Shown here: piece by piece, positions 10,661-20,990 of the stretch | Layout: the number at the start of each line of letters is the position of its first letter | How positions within the stretch are numbered: position 1 is the first letter of the stretch | Source of the DNA: Druceiella hillmani | Taxonomy: Eukaryota > Arthropoda > Insecta > Lepidoptera > Hepialidae | Direction: 5' to 3' | Length of the DNA: 64,000 nucleotides | Assembly (NCBI GenBank): GCA_039881145.1 | Contig: JAYKKI010000005.1 | Location: 22,625,501 to 22,689,500, forward strand | Notes under the pieces: model-generated | Database searches by the model: none | What the model was told of the DNA's origin: nothing | What the model saw: the letters and a program-made list of their open reading frames with translations, nothing else | Translations under genes and position numbers: made by a program

Positions 10661-12403
10661 ACTTACTTGTACAACGACAAACATGACATCCTGCCACTGA
10701 CAATTAGAAAATATCACCTCCTTACTCCTTACACTGCACTATCAGATAAACAGTGCAGTGTCAAGTTTAACTCGTTGATAGGTAGCAGATTAAGAGAGAG
10801 CGCCGTATCTCAATTGTAAATTACGATAAACCTATTTCTATCGTGTACAAAAACTAGAACCTCACTTGTACAACGGCAAACATGACATCCTGCCACTGAC
10901 AATTAGAAAATATCACCTCCTGACTCCTTACACTGCACTATCAGATAAACAGTGCAGTGTCAAGTTTAACTCGTTGATAGGTGGCAGATTAAGAGAGAGC
11001 GCCGTATCTCAATTGTAAATTACGATAAACCTATTTCTATCGTGTACAAAAACTAGAACCTCACTTGTACAACGGCAAACATGACATCCTGCCACTGACA
11101 ATTAGAAAGTATCACCTCCTCACTCCTTACACTGCATTATCATATAAAAAATGCAATGTCAAGTTTAACTCCTTGATAGGTAGCAAATTAAGAGAGAGCG
11201 CCGTATCTCAATTGTAAATTACGATAAACCAATTTCTATCGTGTACAAAAACTAGAATCTCATTTGTACAACGGCAAACATAACATCCTGCCACTGACAA
11301 ATAGAAAGTATCACCTCCTTACTCCTTACAGATAAACAGTGCAGTGTCAAGTTTAACTCGTTGATAGGTAGCAGATTGAGAGAGAGTGCCTTATTTCAAT
11401 CGTAAATTACGATAAACCAATTTCCATCGTGTACAAAAACTAGAACCTCACTCGCACAACGGCAAATATGACAACCTGCCACTGACAATTAGAAAATATA
11501 ACCTTCTTACTCCTTACACTGCATTATTAGATAAACAACAAACATAGTGTCAGGTTTAACTCGTTGATACGTAGCAGATTAAGAGAGAGCGCCGTATCTC
11601 AATTATAAATTACGATAAACCAATTTCTATCGTGTACAAAAACTAGAACCTCACTTGTACAACGGCAAACATGACATCCTGCCACTGACAATTAGAAAAT
11701 ATCACCTTCTTACTCCTTACACTGCATTATCAGATAAACAATGCAGTGTCAAGTTTAACTCGTTGATAGGTAGCAGATTAAGAGAGAGCGCCGTATCTCA
11801 ATTGTAAATTACGATAAACCTATTTCTATCGTGTACAAAAACTAGAACCTCACTTGTACAACGGCAAACATGACATCCTGCCACTGACAATTAGAAAGTA
11901 TCACCTCCTTACTCCTTACACTGCATTATCAGATAAACAATGCAATGTCAAGTTTAACTCCTTGATAGGTAGCAGATTAAGAGAGAGCGCCGTATCTCAA
12001 TTGTAAATTACGAGAAACCAATTTCTATCGTGTACAAAAACTAGAACCTCACTTGGACAACGGCAAACATAACATCTTGCCACTGACAATTAGAAAGTAT
12101 CACCTCCTTACTCCTTACAGATAAACAGTGCAGTGTCAAGTTTAACTCGTTGATAGGTAGCAGATTAAGAGAGAGCACCTTATTTCAATCATAAATTACG
12201 ATAAACCAATTTCCATCGAGTACAAAAACTAGAACCTCACTTGTACAACGGCAAACATGACATCCTGCCACTGACAATTAGAAGGTATCATCTCCTTACT
12301 CCTTACACTGTATTATCAGATAAACAATGCAATGTCAAGTTTAACTCCTTGATAGGTACCAGATTAAGAGAGAGCACCGTATCTCAATTGTAAATTACGA
12401 TAA
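10661..12403. repeat. 199-bp satellite-like array with a four-monomer higher-order repeat
   Basis: About 8.8 monomers. Taking 'ctgccactga' as a register mark, copies lie at 10691, 10890, 11089, 11288, 11476, 11679, 11878, 12077 and 12265, so the spacing is 199, 199, 199, 188, 203, 199, 199 and 188 bp. Copies 2-5 and 6-9 align at exactly 789 bp in every register. Copies 4 and 8 share the same 11-bp deletion; copies 3 and 7 share 'aatgca-atgtcaag' and 'actccttgatag' variants. The array therefore grew by duplicating a block of four diverged monomers. Each intact monomer has an inverted repeat, ACACTGCAC and GTGCAGTGT (10731-10739 and 10753-10761 in copy 1). No transposase frame or terminal repeat is seen. 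Confidence 0.95.
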
Positions 12404-12575
12404 GCCGAGTGGGCCACGAATGTCATGCCCCTCAAACACAGATAATGACAGTAATTAACGCGTGAGTATCGACATATCTCTTGCTTGTGAGGCGCTCCTT
12501 GTGCATTCGGTTCGGACGATTAATCGAGCCATTTGTCGGTCACATAATTGGAATGACGTGTGCAAAGAACGTATC
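12404..12575. promoter_or_regulatory. GC/CpG-richer element abutting the satellite
   Basis: The satellite breaks at 'gataagccgagtgggccacg', and the next 170 bp is unlike both the array and the AT-rich sequence beyond. It holds a homeodomain-type core 'gtaattaacg' near 12451 and several CpGs ('ttcggttcggacgattaa'). It is a possible conserved non-coding element; the sharp junction makes it a marker of the satellite boundary. Confidence 0.3.
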
Positions 12576-13370
12576 ATTTGCTAAAGCAGTGAGTATCTGC
12601 ATAGTACAATAGCAACTAAATGGAAAGCGTACTCTATTATTATAACTTTAAATTTGTAACACTAGCGAAAAATAATTATATATGTTTTATTGTGTTCTTT
12701 ATGCTTACTATAATTATTATGTTTCTGTAACATAATGTGTATTCTGTATAGAGTTAAGATCGTGGCTATTTAATGATATAACTTACTATAATGCAAATAA
12801 GGACAAAGCAACTCTTCAGGCAGTAACTCGGGTATAACCATTGGGAGATTTTCGATATAAGTACAAATCAAATTTCATTTAAGTATCGTTGCATATTTAT
12901 GCGATTTTAATAATATTCAAATTACTTCGATATTCGAAAAAGTCAAGTATTCTACTATTCTATACCGTTAAATAATTTAAATAAATATTCGGATACTAAA
13001 ATAATACGCATCCACTGTTTTATATCAGCTGTTAGCTGAACTTTGATATTTCATATGTGGCATTTTGCGATCGTTAGAATTATGTAGCAAAAATATAACA
13101 TTTACAAGTTGCTTCCTTAAGCAAAGTCACAAGAGCGCCGCCTAGTGACACCATAATAATATTTTTTTTCAGAGTTCCTTCGCCAGGTTCAGAAAAATTC
13201 AGAAAAAAATTAAGGTAGTAGAATTTAAAATAAACTTTCAAAGAAAATTGGTTTGAATAAGATATCTTGTATGGTTTTTGATATAAGGGATATTTTTGGT
13301 ACCGACCGCAGCAATAACTTTTTTTTTCACAGTATCGTTGAGAAATACAAACGTATAACTTCAATATTGT
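12576..13370. other. AT-rich stretch, nothing recognised
   Basis: Two overlapping frames on opposite strands (minus 13080-13364, plus 13253-13540) are about 95 codons each. They shadow one another and have no splice flanks, so I regard them as chance. The phrase 'gagcgccgcctagtgac' near 13133 is GC-richer and may be a repeat remnant. Confidence 0.45.
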
Positions 13371-13445
13371 TTGGTAACGGTACCCCTCTTACGGGAATAC
13401 GACTCGCACTTCACCGATTTTATTATTTACTGAAGTGCGAGTTTT
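13371..13445. mobile_element. Terminus of a lepidopteran interspersed repeat, forming a head-to-head hairpin
   Basis: 'ggtaacggtacccctctt' followed by 'acgactcgcacttcaccg' resembles the degraded end of the common lepidopteran repeat that ends 'ccgactcgcacttggccgg'. The same family appears complete but degraded at 44.4 kb. The last 12 bases, 'actcgcacttca' (13402-13413), are repeated inverted as 'tgaagtgcgagt' (13431-13442), which could be the start of a second copy in opposite orientation. Assignment is from remembered sequence of the family, not from a search. Confidence 0.5.
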
Positions 13446-14100
13446 CTGTGATGAAAATTATTCTATCTTATGTTCGTAAGTTATCAGTTTTATTAGTGTG
13501 CATTGACAAGGATCGGTGTATTGATAATTTTATCTTTTAAAGAGATATAAAGTAATAAGCCAGTAAATTTATTTCACAATTATAAAGTTAAGATAAGAAA
13601 GGCTCCTTTGCTCGTGTATAGAATTGAACACAAACTAATGAAAGTCCTGGGATAGACACTATTTGTCGGTAATGTGTTGGACTCAGCAAATCGAGTTGGG
13701 TAGAGCTGAAGTCTCAACTAACTTCTAAACATACGAGATTCTAGTTTATTAATAACACTTTATAAAGGGCAAATTATGTGCGCCTGTTCCATACTTTGAA
13801 ATAGAGTCTTTATTTATTTATTTACATACATCTATTAACTTGTAACAGTTTTCCAAAATAAAATGGTCGTATTTTAGATATAACCAAATCTACAAAATAA
13901 CCATGTCATCCCGCCGTAGCTCACAGGCACTGTACAGATGCGCCGATTTAATTTTAATTTTGTTAAAAGGTATCCTAACCTGATTTTATCTTGGAAAACA
14001 AGTTACCGAGTTGCTATTAACGCGGGAAGTTGAAGACAAGGTATAAGAAGTATACCTTTTTTGGAAAATACTATTTTAAAGATGTTGGATGATTTTTACC
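13446..14100. other. AT-rich stretch, nothing recognised
   Basis: The TTTATTTATTTA-type run near 13808 and 'catcccgccgtagctcac' near 13905 look like worn repeat sequence. No gene is seen. Confidence 0.45.
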
Positions 14101-14103
14101 ATT

Positions 14104-14630
14104 TTTAGGGTTCCGTACTTCAAAAGGAAAAAAAGAAACCCTTATAGGATCACTTCGTCGTCCATCTGTCGGTCTGGCAAGACACTTTTTCTCAGGAACG
14201 CGTGGAGATATCAAGTGGAAATTAATATCAAATACGTAATTCTATTAAGTCAACGCAATCAAGAAGAACTCTACAAATACGGGCATTTATACCACATATT
14301 TTGAATAAATCAAAACCTATAGGATATTTTATTTTATTTGACCTAGAACCATGAAAATTGATAAGAAGTGGGGTCTCACAGCACAAGTCAAGAAAAAAAA
14401 TCCGAAAATCTTTAATTTGTACCTTTATATAATTTTTAGTAGTATAATTTTTTTTATATGCACCTGTGAGAGATATAGTAGGCAAAATATTTTCGTTCTA
14501 AAAAATTTAAATTTTGTAAGTAGCTTATTAGGAATATTACGTAGCATTAAAGGTTTAAAATTGCCTAAATGTGTACATAACCCTCGTAGTGCGAGTTCCA
14601 CTAGTGCTTGACAGGTTTTTTTAAATAAGT
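14104..14630 (+). mobile_element. Degraded lepidopteran interspersed repeat, copy 1
   Basis: Begins 'tttagggttccgtacttc' with 'aaggaaaaaaagaaaccct', followed by 'gtccatctgtcggtctgg', a familiar lepidopteran repeat opening. It matches a second copy at 58.34-58.75 kb through several long blocks, such as 'gtcaacgcaatcaagaagaa' versus 'gtcaatgcggtcaagaagaa' and 'ggtctcacagcacaagt' in both. It ends near 'cactagtgcttgacagg'; the same tail occurs at about 31.3 kb. It encodes nothing; overlapping frames of 71-86 codons are incidental. It is probably a non-autonomous element. Confidence 0.75.
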
Positions 14631-15400
14631 ACCCAAAATTTGAATTTTGTACAAAAATGGTTAAATATCAAATTTTACCGAATTTGGTTCAACGGTTTAG
14701 ATTCTACATGAGTGTACTCACGCACAGATACACTCACAGACATTTTTTTATTTCTGCGTTATTCAGGTTCTACTAGTGCCTCTTAAATCATTCAAATCAA
14801 ATTTAAATCACAATAACGCTTTTTCAATTTTTTTTCAAAGAAAGCCGTTAAAACCTAATTAAAAATTACACAGGTGTTTTCAAAAGGGTCTAACGCGACA
14901 AGCATAATGAAATGATTCCGGAGAGGTATTTTTAAAATATTGTCTATAGTTACGAGAGCTTGTTATGAAAAAACAAAAACTGTCTCCAGAATTGATCCTC
15001 GGTTTGGATTTTTTGATGCAAAATAAAACATTGCTATTTTCCTAGAACGAATATAGACAAGGTTTGTTTTTGTTGTGTCTGGTCAGTTATCCTAGATCTT
15101 TAAAATATAAATTATCATTTTTATTATATATTTTTTTAAATCTCACTCTAACTGAAAAACTTTGATCTACCTGTCTAACTTACATAGTAAGTTTTCCTAG
15201 ATCTTTAAAATATAAATTATCATTTTCATATATCTTTTTTTAAAATCTCTAATTAACATAGTTAATAAGAAAAATGTAATCAGAAAAAGGAAAACGCTAG
15301 ACGTTTCTCTTTGAGTTTCGCAAATTGTCGAATAATTAAATATTCTTGTAATTAAAAGAAAATAATTTTGAGAAAAAAAACTCGTTTGACGCTACGTCTG
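14631..15400. other. AT-rich stretch with a 105-bp spaced duplication
   Basis: 'cctagatctttaaaatataa' occurs at 15091 and again at 15196, with about 45 bp of matching sequence after each. Nothing else is recognised. Confidence 0.55.
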
Positions 15401-15404
15401 ATTA

Positions 15405-15665
15405 GCACAAAATTTTATGTTTGTACGTCCATTACAACTTGAAATTTTCCAATTTAAGATCGAATTCGTTCTCCTTCTCTCGGCGTTTAATTACAGGTTG
15501 CCATGTATGTACGTCTGTTGCTTACATGTTATGTAAATATGTTGTTAATATGGCGAGTCAACAGAGACGCTCCTACGCCCACTCGGACGGAATAATAATA
15601 ACATAAGCCGTAGAAAAAAAAACAGGTAGTCGGTGTACCTACGTGTTCCAAGGTACACTGAAGGA
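15405..15665. promoter_or_regulatory. GC-richer island with a PHO/YY1-like core
   Basis: 'gttaatatggcgagtcaac' (near 15546) contains an AATATGGC core like PHO/YY1 sites and is followed by CpG-rich 'gagacgctcctacgcccac'. A 7-bp inverted repeat, 'gtgtacc' and 'ggtacac', lies near 15634-15658. A 61-codon frame overlaps (15421-15606) but lacks splice context. It is a candidate conserved non-coding element. Confidence 0.28.
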
Positions 15666-16386
15666 TAAAAGTAGCATAGGTTATGAGAGAAAGGTTATTA
15701 GTTTTGGTAAATTTGAATATCAGTGTATACTACCGAACAGGATGACATTTATGTTACCAAAATTAATTATAAAATTTAGGGGTATCTAAAGTCATCAAAC
15801 AATGAGACGACTAATTCTGATGTGATTAAACTAGAGCTTGTAATTATAAAGTCGTACATATAATAAACGATACATATGTATATAAAATTAAGAGCACGAT
15901 TAAGGTCGTATGTAATGTATATTCATATCAATGTTTGTCATGGGTTTAACCCAGCGAATACTATTGTAGATATTACAAAGTTAATAACGATGAAAGATAA
16001 TTACCTAAATTTAATTAAAATGAAGTTACAAAAAAGTATTTAAAATTGATTCTGGGTTGTCGAGTGAACAATGTAGTCAACAACAAATATGGAACACAAT
16101 AATATACATTTGTATATGAACCCAGGTCATAAATATATTATGCGTAAGTATATCAAATAATATTGATTGATAATGCTATGACCTCATAATCAATCATTAT
16201 TATTTTTGATTATCTATAAGTTAAATGTCAATTTTAATCTTGTCGTTTTTATAATTTACACTATAAAATTTTTATTACAATAGAAATACAACAAGTATAG
16301 TTATAGAACTATGTATAGAATGTCGTTTGATTTATTAAAAAAATAATTTGACAGAAAAAGTCTGCGAGATGTCCTTCAATGAAAAT
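15666..16386. other. AT-rich stretch, nothing recognised
   Basis: A dense run of ATG- and TAT-containing words with no frame above background. The inversion-like words 'aataatattgattgataatg' and 'ataatcaatcattattatt' (16160-16205) suggest a weak foldback. Confidence 0.45.
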
Positions 16387-16735
16387 CTAAAAACATATCG
16401 TGGTGAGTAATAACAAGAGGAGACAAGATATTTTAAAGCTAAATTAAGAAAATAAATTAATTAGTTTTTTCGATTTATCGGATTTTATAATTTAGTGTTT
16501 TTTATATTCTCAACATAATCATCTTTGGTACCCTATAGAAATTCAATTTAATTATCGTCTAAAACTCATCTATCTAAAAACATATAGTGATGAGTAATAA
16601 CAAGAGGAGACAAGATATTTTAAAGCTACGGCTAAATTAATTAATTTTTTTCCATTTTATAATTTAGTGGTTTTTTTTATAAATTGAAACATATCCATCT
16701 TTGGTCCCCTATAGAAATTCAATTCAATTATCTTG
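16387..16735. repeat. 187-bp tandem duplication
   Basis: Two copies begin 'ctaaaaacatat' at 16387 and 16574. Both contain 'gagtaataacaagaggagac' and end in 'ctatagaaattcaatt'. Internal indels show that the duplication is old. Confidence 0.9.
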
Positions 16736-16739
16736 TTAT

Positions 16740-16980
16740 GTTGGCAAGTATTTCTGTGAGTAGGTATCTCTTCACTCATCAAGTGGTACACAGTTGCATA
16801 GTGTCTCATTCCGCATACATGTGGTACCATTATCATTACTCCAGTGTTGCGCCGTATGAGGACCTCTTCGCCATGCTTTATTCTCACATCACGCCCAAGG
16901 TTAACTACGGGACGCACGGGTCGGCCATACAAATTGCTAGTCTCCTACATGAACTCAAATGCATTTCGACTTTGTAATTT
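16740..16980. promoter_or_regulatory. GC/CpG-richer island open in several frames
   Basis: The segment is open in overlapping frames on both strands (minus 16657-16932, 91 codons; plus 16684-16977, 97 codons; plus 16844-17026, 60 codons), as expected when stop-rich AT sequence gives way to 'gacgcacgggtcggccat'-type sequence. None has acceptor or donor support at its ends, and I recognise no domain. A conserved non-coding element seems likelier than an exon, but the minus frame is worth a homology check. Confidence 0.28.
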
Positions 16981-17148
16981 AGTCATATTATTGTCGATGG
17001 GTGGTGCTACGGTCTGTGAATTGTAATAATGAAGTATCTAGGATAATAACTAAAAAACAACTTGATTACTGATGGCGAGTCTAGAGAAGTTTTAAAATTT
17101 ATATTCTTTTAGGTAATACATATAAAAATTGTTTCATGAATTTACGTT

Positions 17149-17298
17149 GTTACTTTTTTCTACCAATACTGCCTCAATTAATATGGTTAATGGATCACGT
17201 ATAAGCAGTAAACAATCAACTGCAGTGTTGTTTGTTTAATGCATATACGTGATCCATTAACCATATTAATTGAGGTAGTATTGGTAAAAAAAAGTAAC
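17149..17298. repeat. 150-bp near-perfect foldback (hairpin)
   Basis: The arms run from 17149 ('gttacttttttctaccaata') and back from 17298 ('gtaac' on the plus strand). About 54 bp pair with only about two mismatches, for example 'tgcctcaattaatatggtt' against its complement with one change. The loop of about 42 nt can pair further ('agtaaacaa' with 'ttgtttgttt'). No target-site duplication or transposase is evident. Options are a foldback or MITE-type element, or a hairpin-RNA source. Confidence 0.9.
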
Positions 17299-17600
17299 GA
17301 CAAAGGACAAGAAATTCTGTTAAACTAAAAATACTGACAATCTAACATTTATCGGCAATTCATATATATATCAATGTATTTACCTATTTATTTACTAATC
17401 CTAACCTAACCTTAACTATCCTAATTATATTCTATAGTTTGTAAAAAACGAGTTTTATTTTTTTGTTTGTGTTGCTTTACTCCTTAACTTCTCAATTAAA
17501 CTACATGAATTTTTTTAAAAACGAATTTTTTTTTGCGAAATATAATAATTTTTTTTAGTACAACAAAATAATCCCGTTACCGATAAAAGCTTGAACCAAG

Positions 17601-17643
17601 TATGTGTATACATATATACACACACATACATGTACACACGCAA

Positions 17644-17711
<68 letters not shown>
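17601..17711. repeat. Compound (CA)n/(TA)n microsatellite
   Basis: Imperfect 'tatgtgtatacatatata' leads into about 46 bp of pure CA repeat (17646-17691), then about 20 bp of TA repeat. A minus-strand frame across it reads as alternating Val/Cys and Ile/Tyr and is not a gene. Confidence 0.97.
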
Positions 17712-17747
17712 GAATGGTGAATTTTAATCTTACATTAATTTCCCTTT

Positions 17748-17975
17748 CCATGCGAGCGAAGCCACGGTATAAAAATTAGTTTTAAATAATAAAAAAAGAT
17801 TTTTTTATATCATTGACTGCACGGGGCATTGGGCTCGATTCCCGGCTGCTCGTCCCGGCTGCGCGGGCTGGACTGGTGTTCTGGTTGGCTATAAGATATT
17901 GCTCTCGTAACAATAAGTCCGCCATATGTATCAATGAGATAAATTAAAGTACATAAATAAATAAAATAAATAAAT
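17748..17975 (+). mobile_element. tRNA-derived SINE remnant with a lepidopteran tail
   Basis: 'gggctcgattcccggctg' (17830-17847) resembles an RNA polymerase III B box (GGTTCGANTCC) with its flanks. It is followed by 'aataagtccgccatatgta' and a tail of 'aaataaataaaataaataa', the layout of lepidopteran tRNA-related SINEs. The sequence just before, 'tgcgagcgaagccacgg' (17751-17767), is the worn end of another common lepidopteran repeat. I do not see a clear A box, so the 5' part is missing or degraded. Family naming would need a repeat library. Confidence 0.6.
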
Positions 17976-18620
17976 TAGCAAATTCATTTATAAACAAAGC
18001 AAACTTAAAATTTTCATAGAAAATAAGCAAATTGCTTGGCCATTCAACTGAAAATAACTTTCTTAGTTATTTTCAATTTGATCTTTCAGATAGTTTGATC
18101 TGGAGCCCCAACTAAAAGTATCTGCATTTGTTGTACAGGGCCTTATTTTTATAACAACCCATTTTACAATAACTAACATTTTGCAAAGACTATCTTTAAT
18201 TACTATAAAGCAAATTTAATTTCCCCACAATTTTCTAGAGTTACAAACTTTTTTTTTTCTTAAAACGACTAAGAAAGTCAGAATTCAAACGGTAAATAGA
18301 ACGACTATACGACTCTTATTTAAATTGCTTAATAAAATTAAAAAATGCAACAAGTAGGTTAAATAAATATTTTTGAAAAATTGTTCTCTGGTAATACCAT
18401 CTAAGAATTATAAATATGGTAATATTGTATAGTTGTAAATAAAAACAAACTATAATATCAAGTATGGGAACAAAAATTTAATAAAGTAATACACAAATTG
18501 TTACCAGACTCAGCTAAAAATAATCCTGCAAATAGTATAAGCATTAAGAATATTACTACGAGAAGCTATTTAAAATCAAACTTTTATAGTGAGTATTCAT
18601 ATTAATATTGATATTATAAT
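17976..18620. other. AT-rich stretch, nothing recognised
   Basis: A short local inverted repeat, 'aaaataactttct' and 'agttattttcaattt', near 18050-18075 is the only structure noticed. Confidence 0.5.
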
Positions 18621-18629
18621 TAAGTATCG

Positions 18630-18880
18630 CATCTTCGGTAAACCCTATTCAATATCGTCTCTTATTATCGACCTTAAACACTCGCTTCAATACCTCAATG
18701 TTCAAAACAAACACAAAAGTTTCTCAGTATCATCATTTTTCTCGTCACATCACAAATGGTACAGTCCGCACTCGGGCCTGTTGTGACAGTGCATCTTTGT
18801 ATCGTGTGGGCGAGGTACAGCTTTCTCTTGCCGAAGGCACGAGCGAGAATCGTGAGTTCGAGATTTTTTTAACTTTGTTT
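18630..18880. promoter_or_regulatory. GC/CpG-richer island
   Basis: 'acagtccgcactcgggcct' and 'aggcacgagcgagaatcgtg' stand out from flanking AT-rich DNA. Two overlapping 65-codon plus-strand frames (18589-18786, 18698-18895) lack splice support. It is a candidate conserved non-coding element. Confidence 0.25.
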
Positions 18881-20490
18881 TTATCTGACCTTTAAGTATT
18901 GTTGTACAGTCAGTTTAAAATTTTGCTGACTGTGACGCCGTTTTGAGTATAGTTTCTCTGTCTATCTGCCTATCAATCAGGCGGGCTGAGTATAATAATA
19001 CTTGTTGTTTGCCTTAGTGATGAATATGCTGCCTAAATTATATTGAACATGTTTATATAAGTCAATGGAATAAATAATAATAACAATTGAATCAATAATA
19101 CGGTACTGTCCACAAGGCCTCGTGATATCATGCAAGCACTCAATCAATTTTGATTAGCGTATGAAAGTCGAATGGGCAAATAAATAAAATATATTGAGGC
19201 GAGCGAGTCTTTTTACAAGTAGAAACGTGGCAGGTTCCAGAATAAATAGCTGCACCGGAAAGAAAATGCAGGAGTTATGAGTCTTAATTTTCCATTTCAG
19301 TTCTCATAGACATTTTTTAAAGGATGAACATTTCTAGACTGAAAACTAAGCAGTTACTACTTAGAAATCCAGTTTTAAAAATCTAGTTTTTTTTTAAATC
19401 TTCTTTTTCAGTCTAGCAATTTCAGTGCTTCATTTAAGATGATTAAGAGTTCACCTTCGATTAAGAGTTATGTAAAAGAGTATTATGCATGATTAATTAT
19501 TAATTGTTAATTTTATAATCATGGGAGATAGCGCAAATTTTAATAAAAAATATATATAGTTCCGATAACACTGTATAAAGGATGTTTTATTGTTACAATC
19601 GAGGTTGAACGGGCAAGCAATTATCTTAAAAAAATTCATTGTCATCTTTTAAAACATAGTTTTACTCAAACATTAGTTTTTTGAGAATGTGGGGTGAAAA
19701 TAAATATTGCGCGTTTATGAAAATCCAATTAGCCTTTTCTCTGACTAAAAAAAATAATGAGAAGAAACGTGAGACAATAATTAAAATGTCACAAAAATAG
19801 AAAACTGGTTTTGAAATGAGAAAACGATTTTAGACATTTCTTTAACATGACATGAGGGAAAATTATGAGCGATTTGAAATTTACATATTTACTAACAGTT
19901 TCGCCCTACTTTAAACAAAATATTACATTTAATATAATACTACATTTAATATAATTTTCCTTAAAGAGATATTGGCTTTTATTAGAAATTGAAAATATAC
20001 CTTTTCAAAATTATTCGAAATAAGGTTTTGAAGATCAACAATATTTCATTTAACAAGTCGCATCAATGTTTAAGAAATTTGTTTAAATTTAATTTTTTGG
20101 AAAACTATACTTTACCGAATATAGGCATTTAAAGTTAAAAATAAAATTAGTCACAGTTAACTCAATATATAAATCACAACACTAAGAAACATTTTAAGTC
20201 AGAAACATCATTTTTTTTCGTTGCTTTGTTAAGGAATAAAATTATTGTACATGTATTAAAAAAAATGAATAATGAAAAAAGATAAACAAATTTTTTCACA
20301 AACAAAAATTAAATATTGAAGATAAAACATAAGGAGGAAGATTAAAAAACCAAAAAACATAAATAAAAGTTAACATAATTTCCAGCATCGTGGCTTCTTT
20401 TACGGTCTATATTCAAAGACTGAAATTATTTAAATGCTGAAATTATATAATATTTAATGAAAATAGTAACTATTACAATACTGCATGAGA
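18881..20490. other. AT-rich stretch, nothing recognised
   Basis: Only poly(A)- and poly(T)-rich sequence and short frames. The words 'tacatttaatataat' are repeated near 19920-19945. There is no gene, array or transposon that I can support. Confidence 0.5.
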
Positions 20491-20499
20491 AAAACATTT

Positions 20500-20990
20500 T
20501 TTTCAATGAAACCTCTTAATGACAGCTCGTATAAAATAAGTAGACGCACACCCAGTTTCTGGGCCCCACACCAGCATAAGACAGAACTACGCGACATTTC
20601 AAACAGGTCGATCTGCCCTTCGTTTCATCACTCACGTATCCCTTACGCGACCTTCCATTGTCAGAGGTCACAAATATCTGTCTATTCAATGAGGAGAACG
20701 AATTGTCAATAGTAAAAGGGACTCCGTAATGACGTACCGCCGTAACGAACCTTGGTAGGCCCATGTGCACGTACTCGAAAGGTTCTTCCGGCAAAAGAAG
20801 TGTTACCGCTTGGGTACTTGCCTATTTACCAAACTGATACGCCCACTAGTCAGTCGAATCCGGTTTTACCTGAATAGTGTTTTTTTATTTGACGAGTGCG
20901 ATGAACTTTCAACGCCTCGATGTTTATCCCGGAAGTCGAAATACCGGAACAAAGCATGGAATAGGTGGAAAGTTGATGTGATTGGGTAGT
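20500..20990. promoter_or_regulatory. Largest GC/CpG-richer island of the left half
   Basis: Nearly 500 bp of mixed-composition sequence ('gtttctgggccccacacc', 'cttacgcgaccttccattg', 'cctcgatgtttatcccgga') inside AT-rich DNA. Frames are open on both strands (minus 20516-20794, 92 codons; plus 20485-20712 and 20765-20989, 75 and 74 codons), each ending without splice consensus. The minus frame, beginning MPEEPFEYVHMGLPRF, is the most protein-like, but I recognise no family. It is either an ultraconserved-type regulatory element or an exon with weak splice sites. Confidence 0.3.

Noticed and set aside
10661..12403. CRISPR-like array
   Set aside because: Spacing looks regular, but the whole 199-bp unit repeats, there are no unique spacers, and the DNA is eukaryotic.
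14228..14611. 85- and 86-codon frames on opposite strands
   Set aside because: They lie within the non-coding interspersed repeat at 14.1 kb, and neither continues in the second copy at 58.3 kb.
16657..16932. 91-codon minus frame as a gene
   Set aside because: Protein-like at first sight, but the same island is open in three frames on both strands and has no splice sites; kept only as a candidate conserved element.
17149..17298. Known microRNA precursor
   Set aside because: The hairpin is long enough, but I recognise no conserved insect microRNA seed. A let-7-like 'ttgaggtagtattgg' on the arm diverges after the first bases.
17515..17751. Minus frame with a long Val/Cys and Ile/Tyr run
   Set aside because: It is the CA/TA microsatellite.
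20838..20860. 'agtcgaatccggttt' as a tRNA B box
   Set aside because: Imperfect B box and no A box at the right distance; no acceptor stem.
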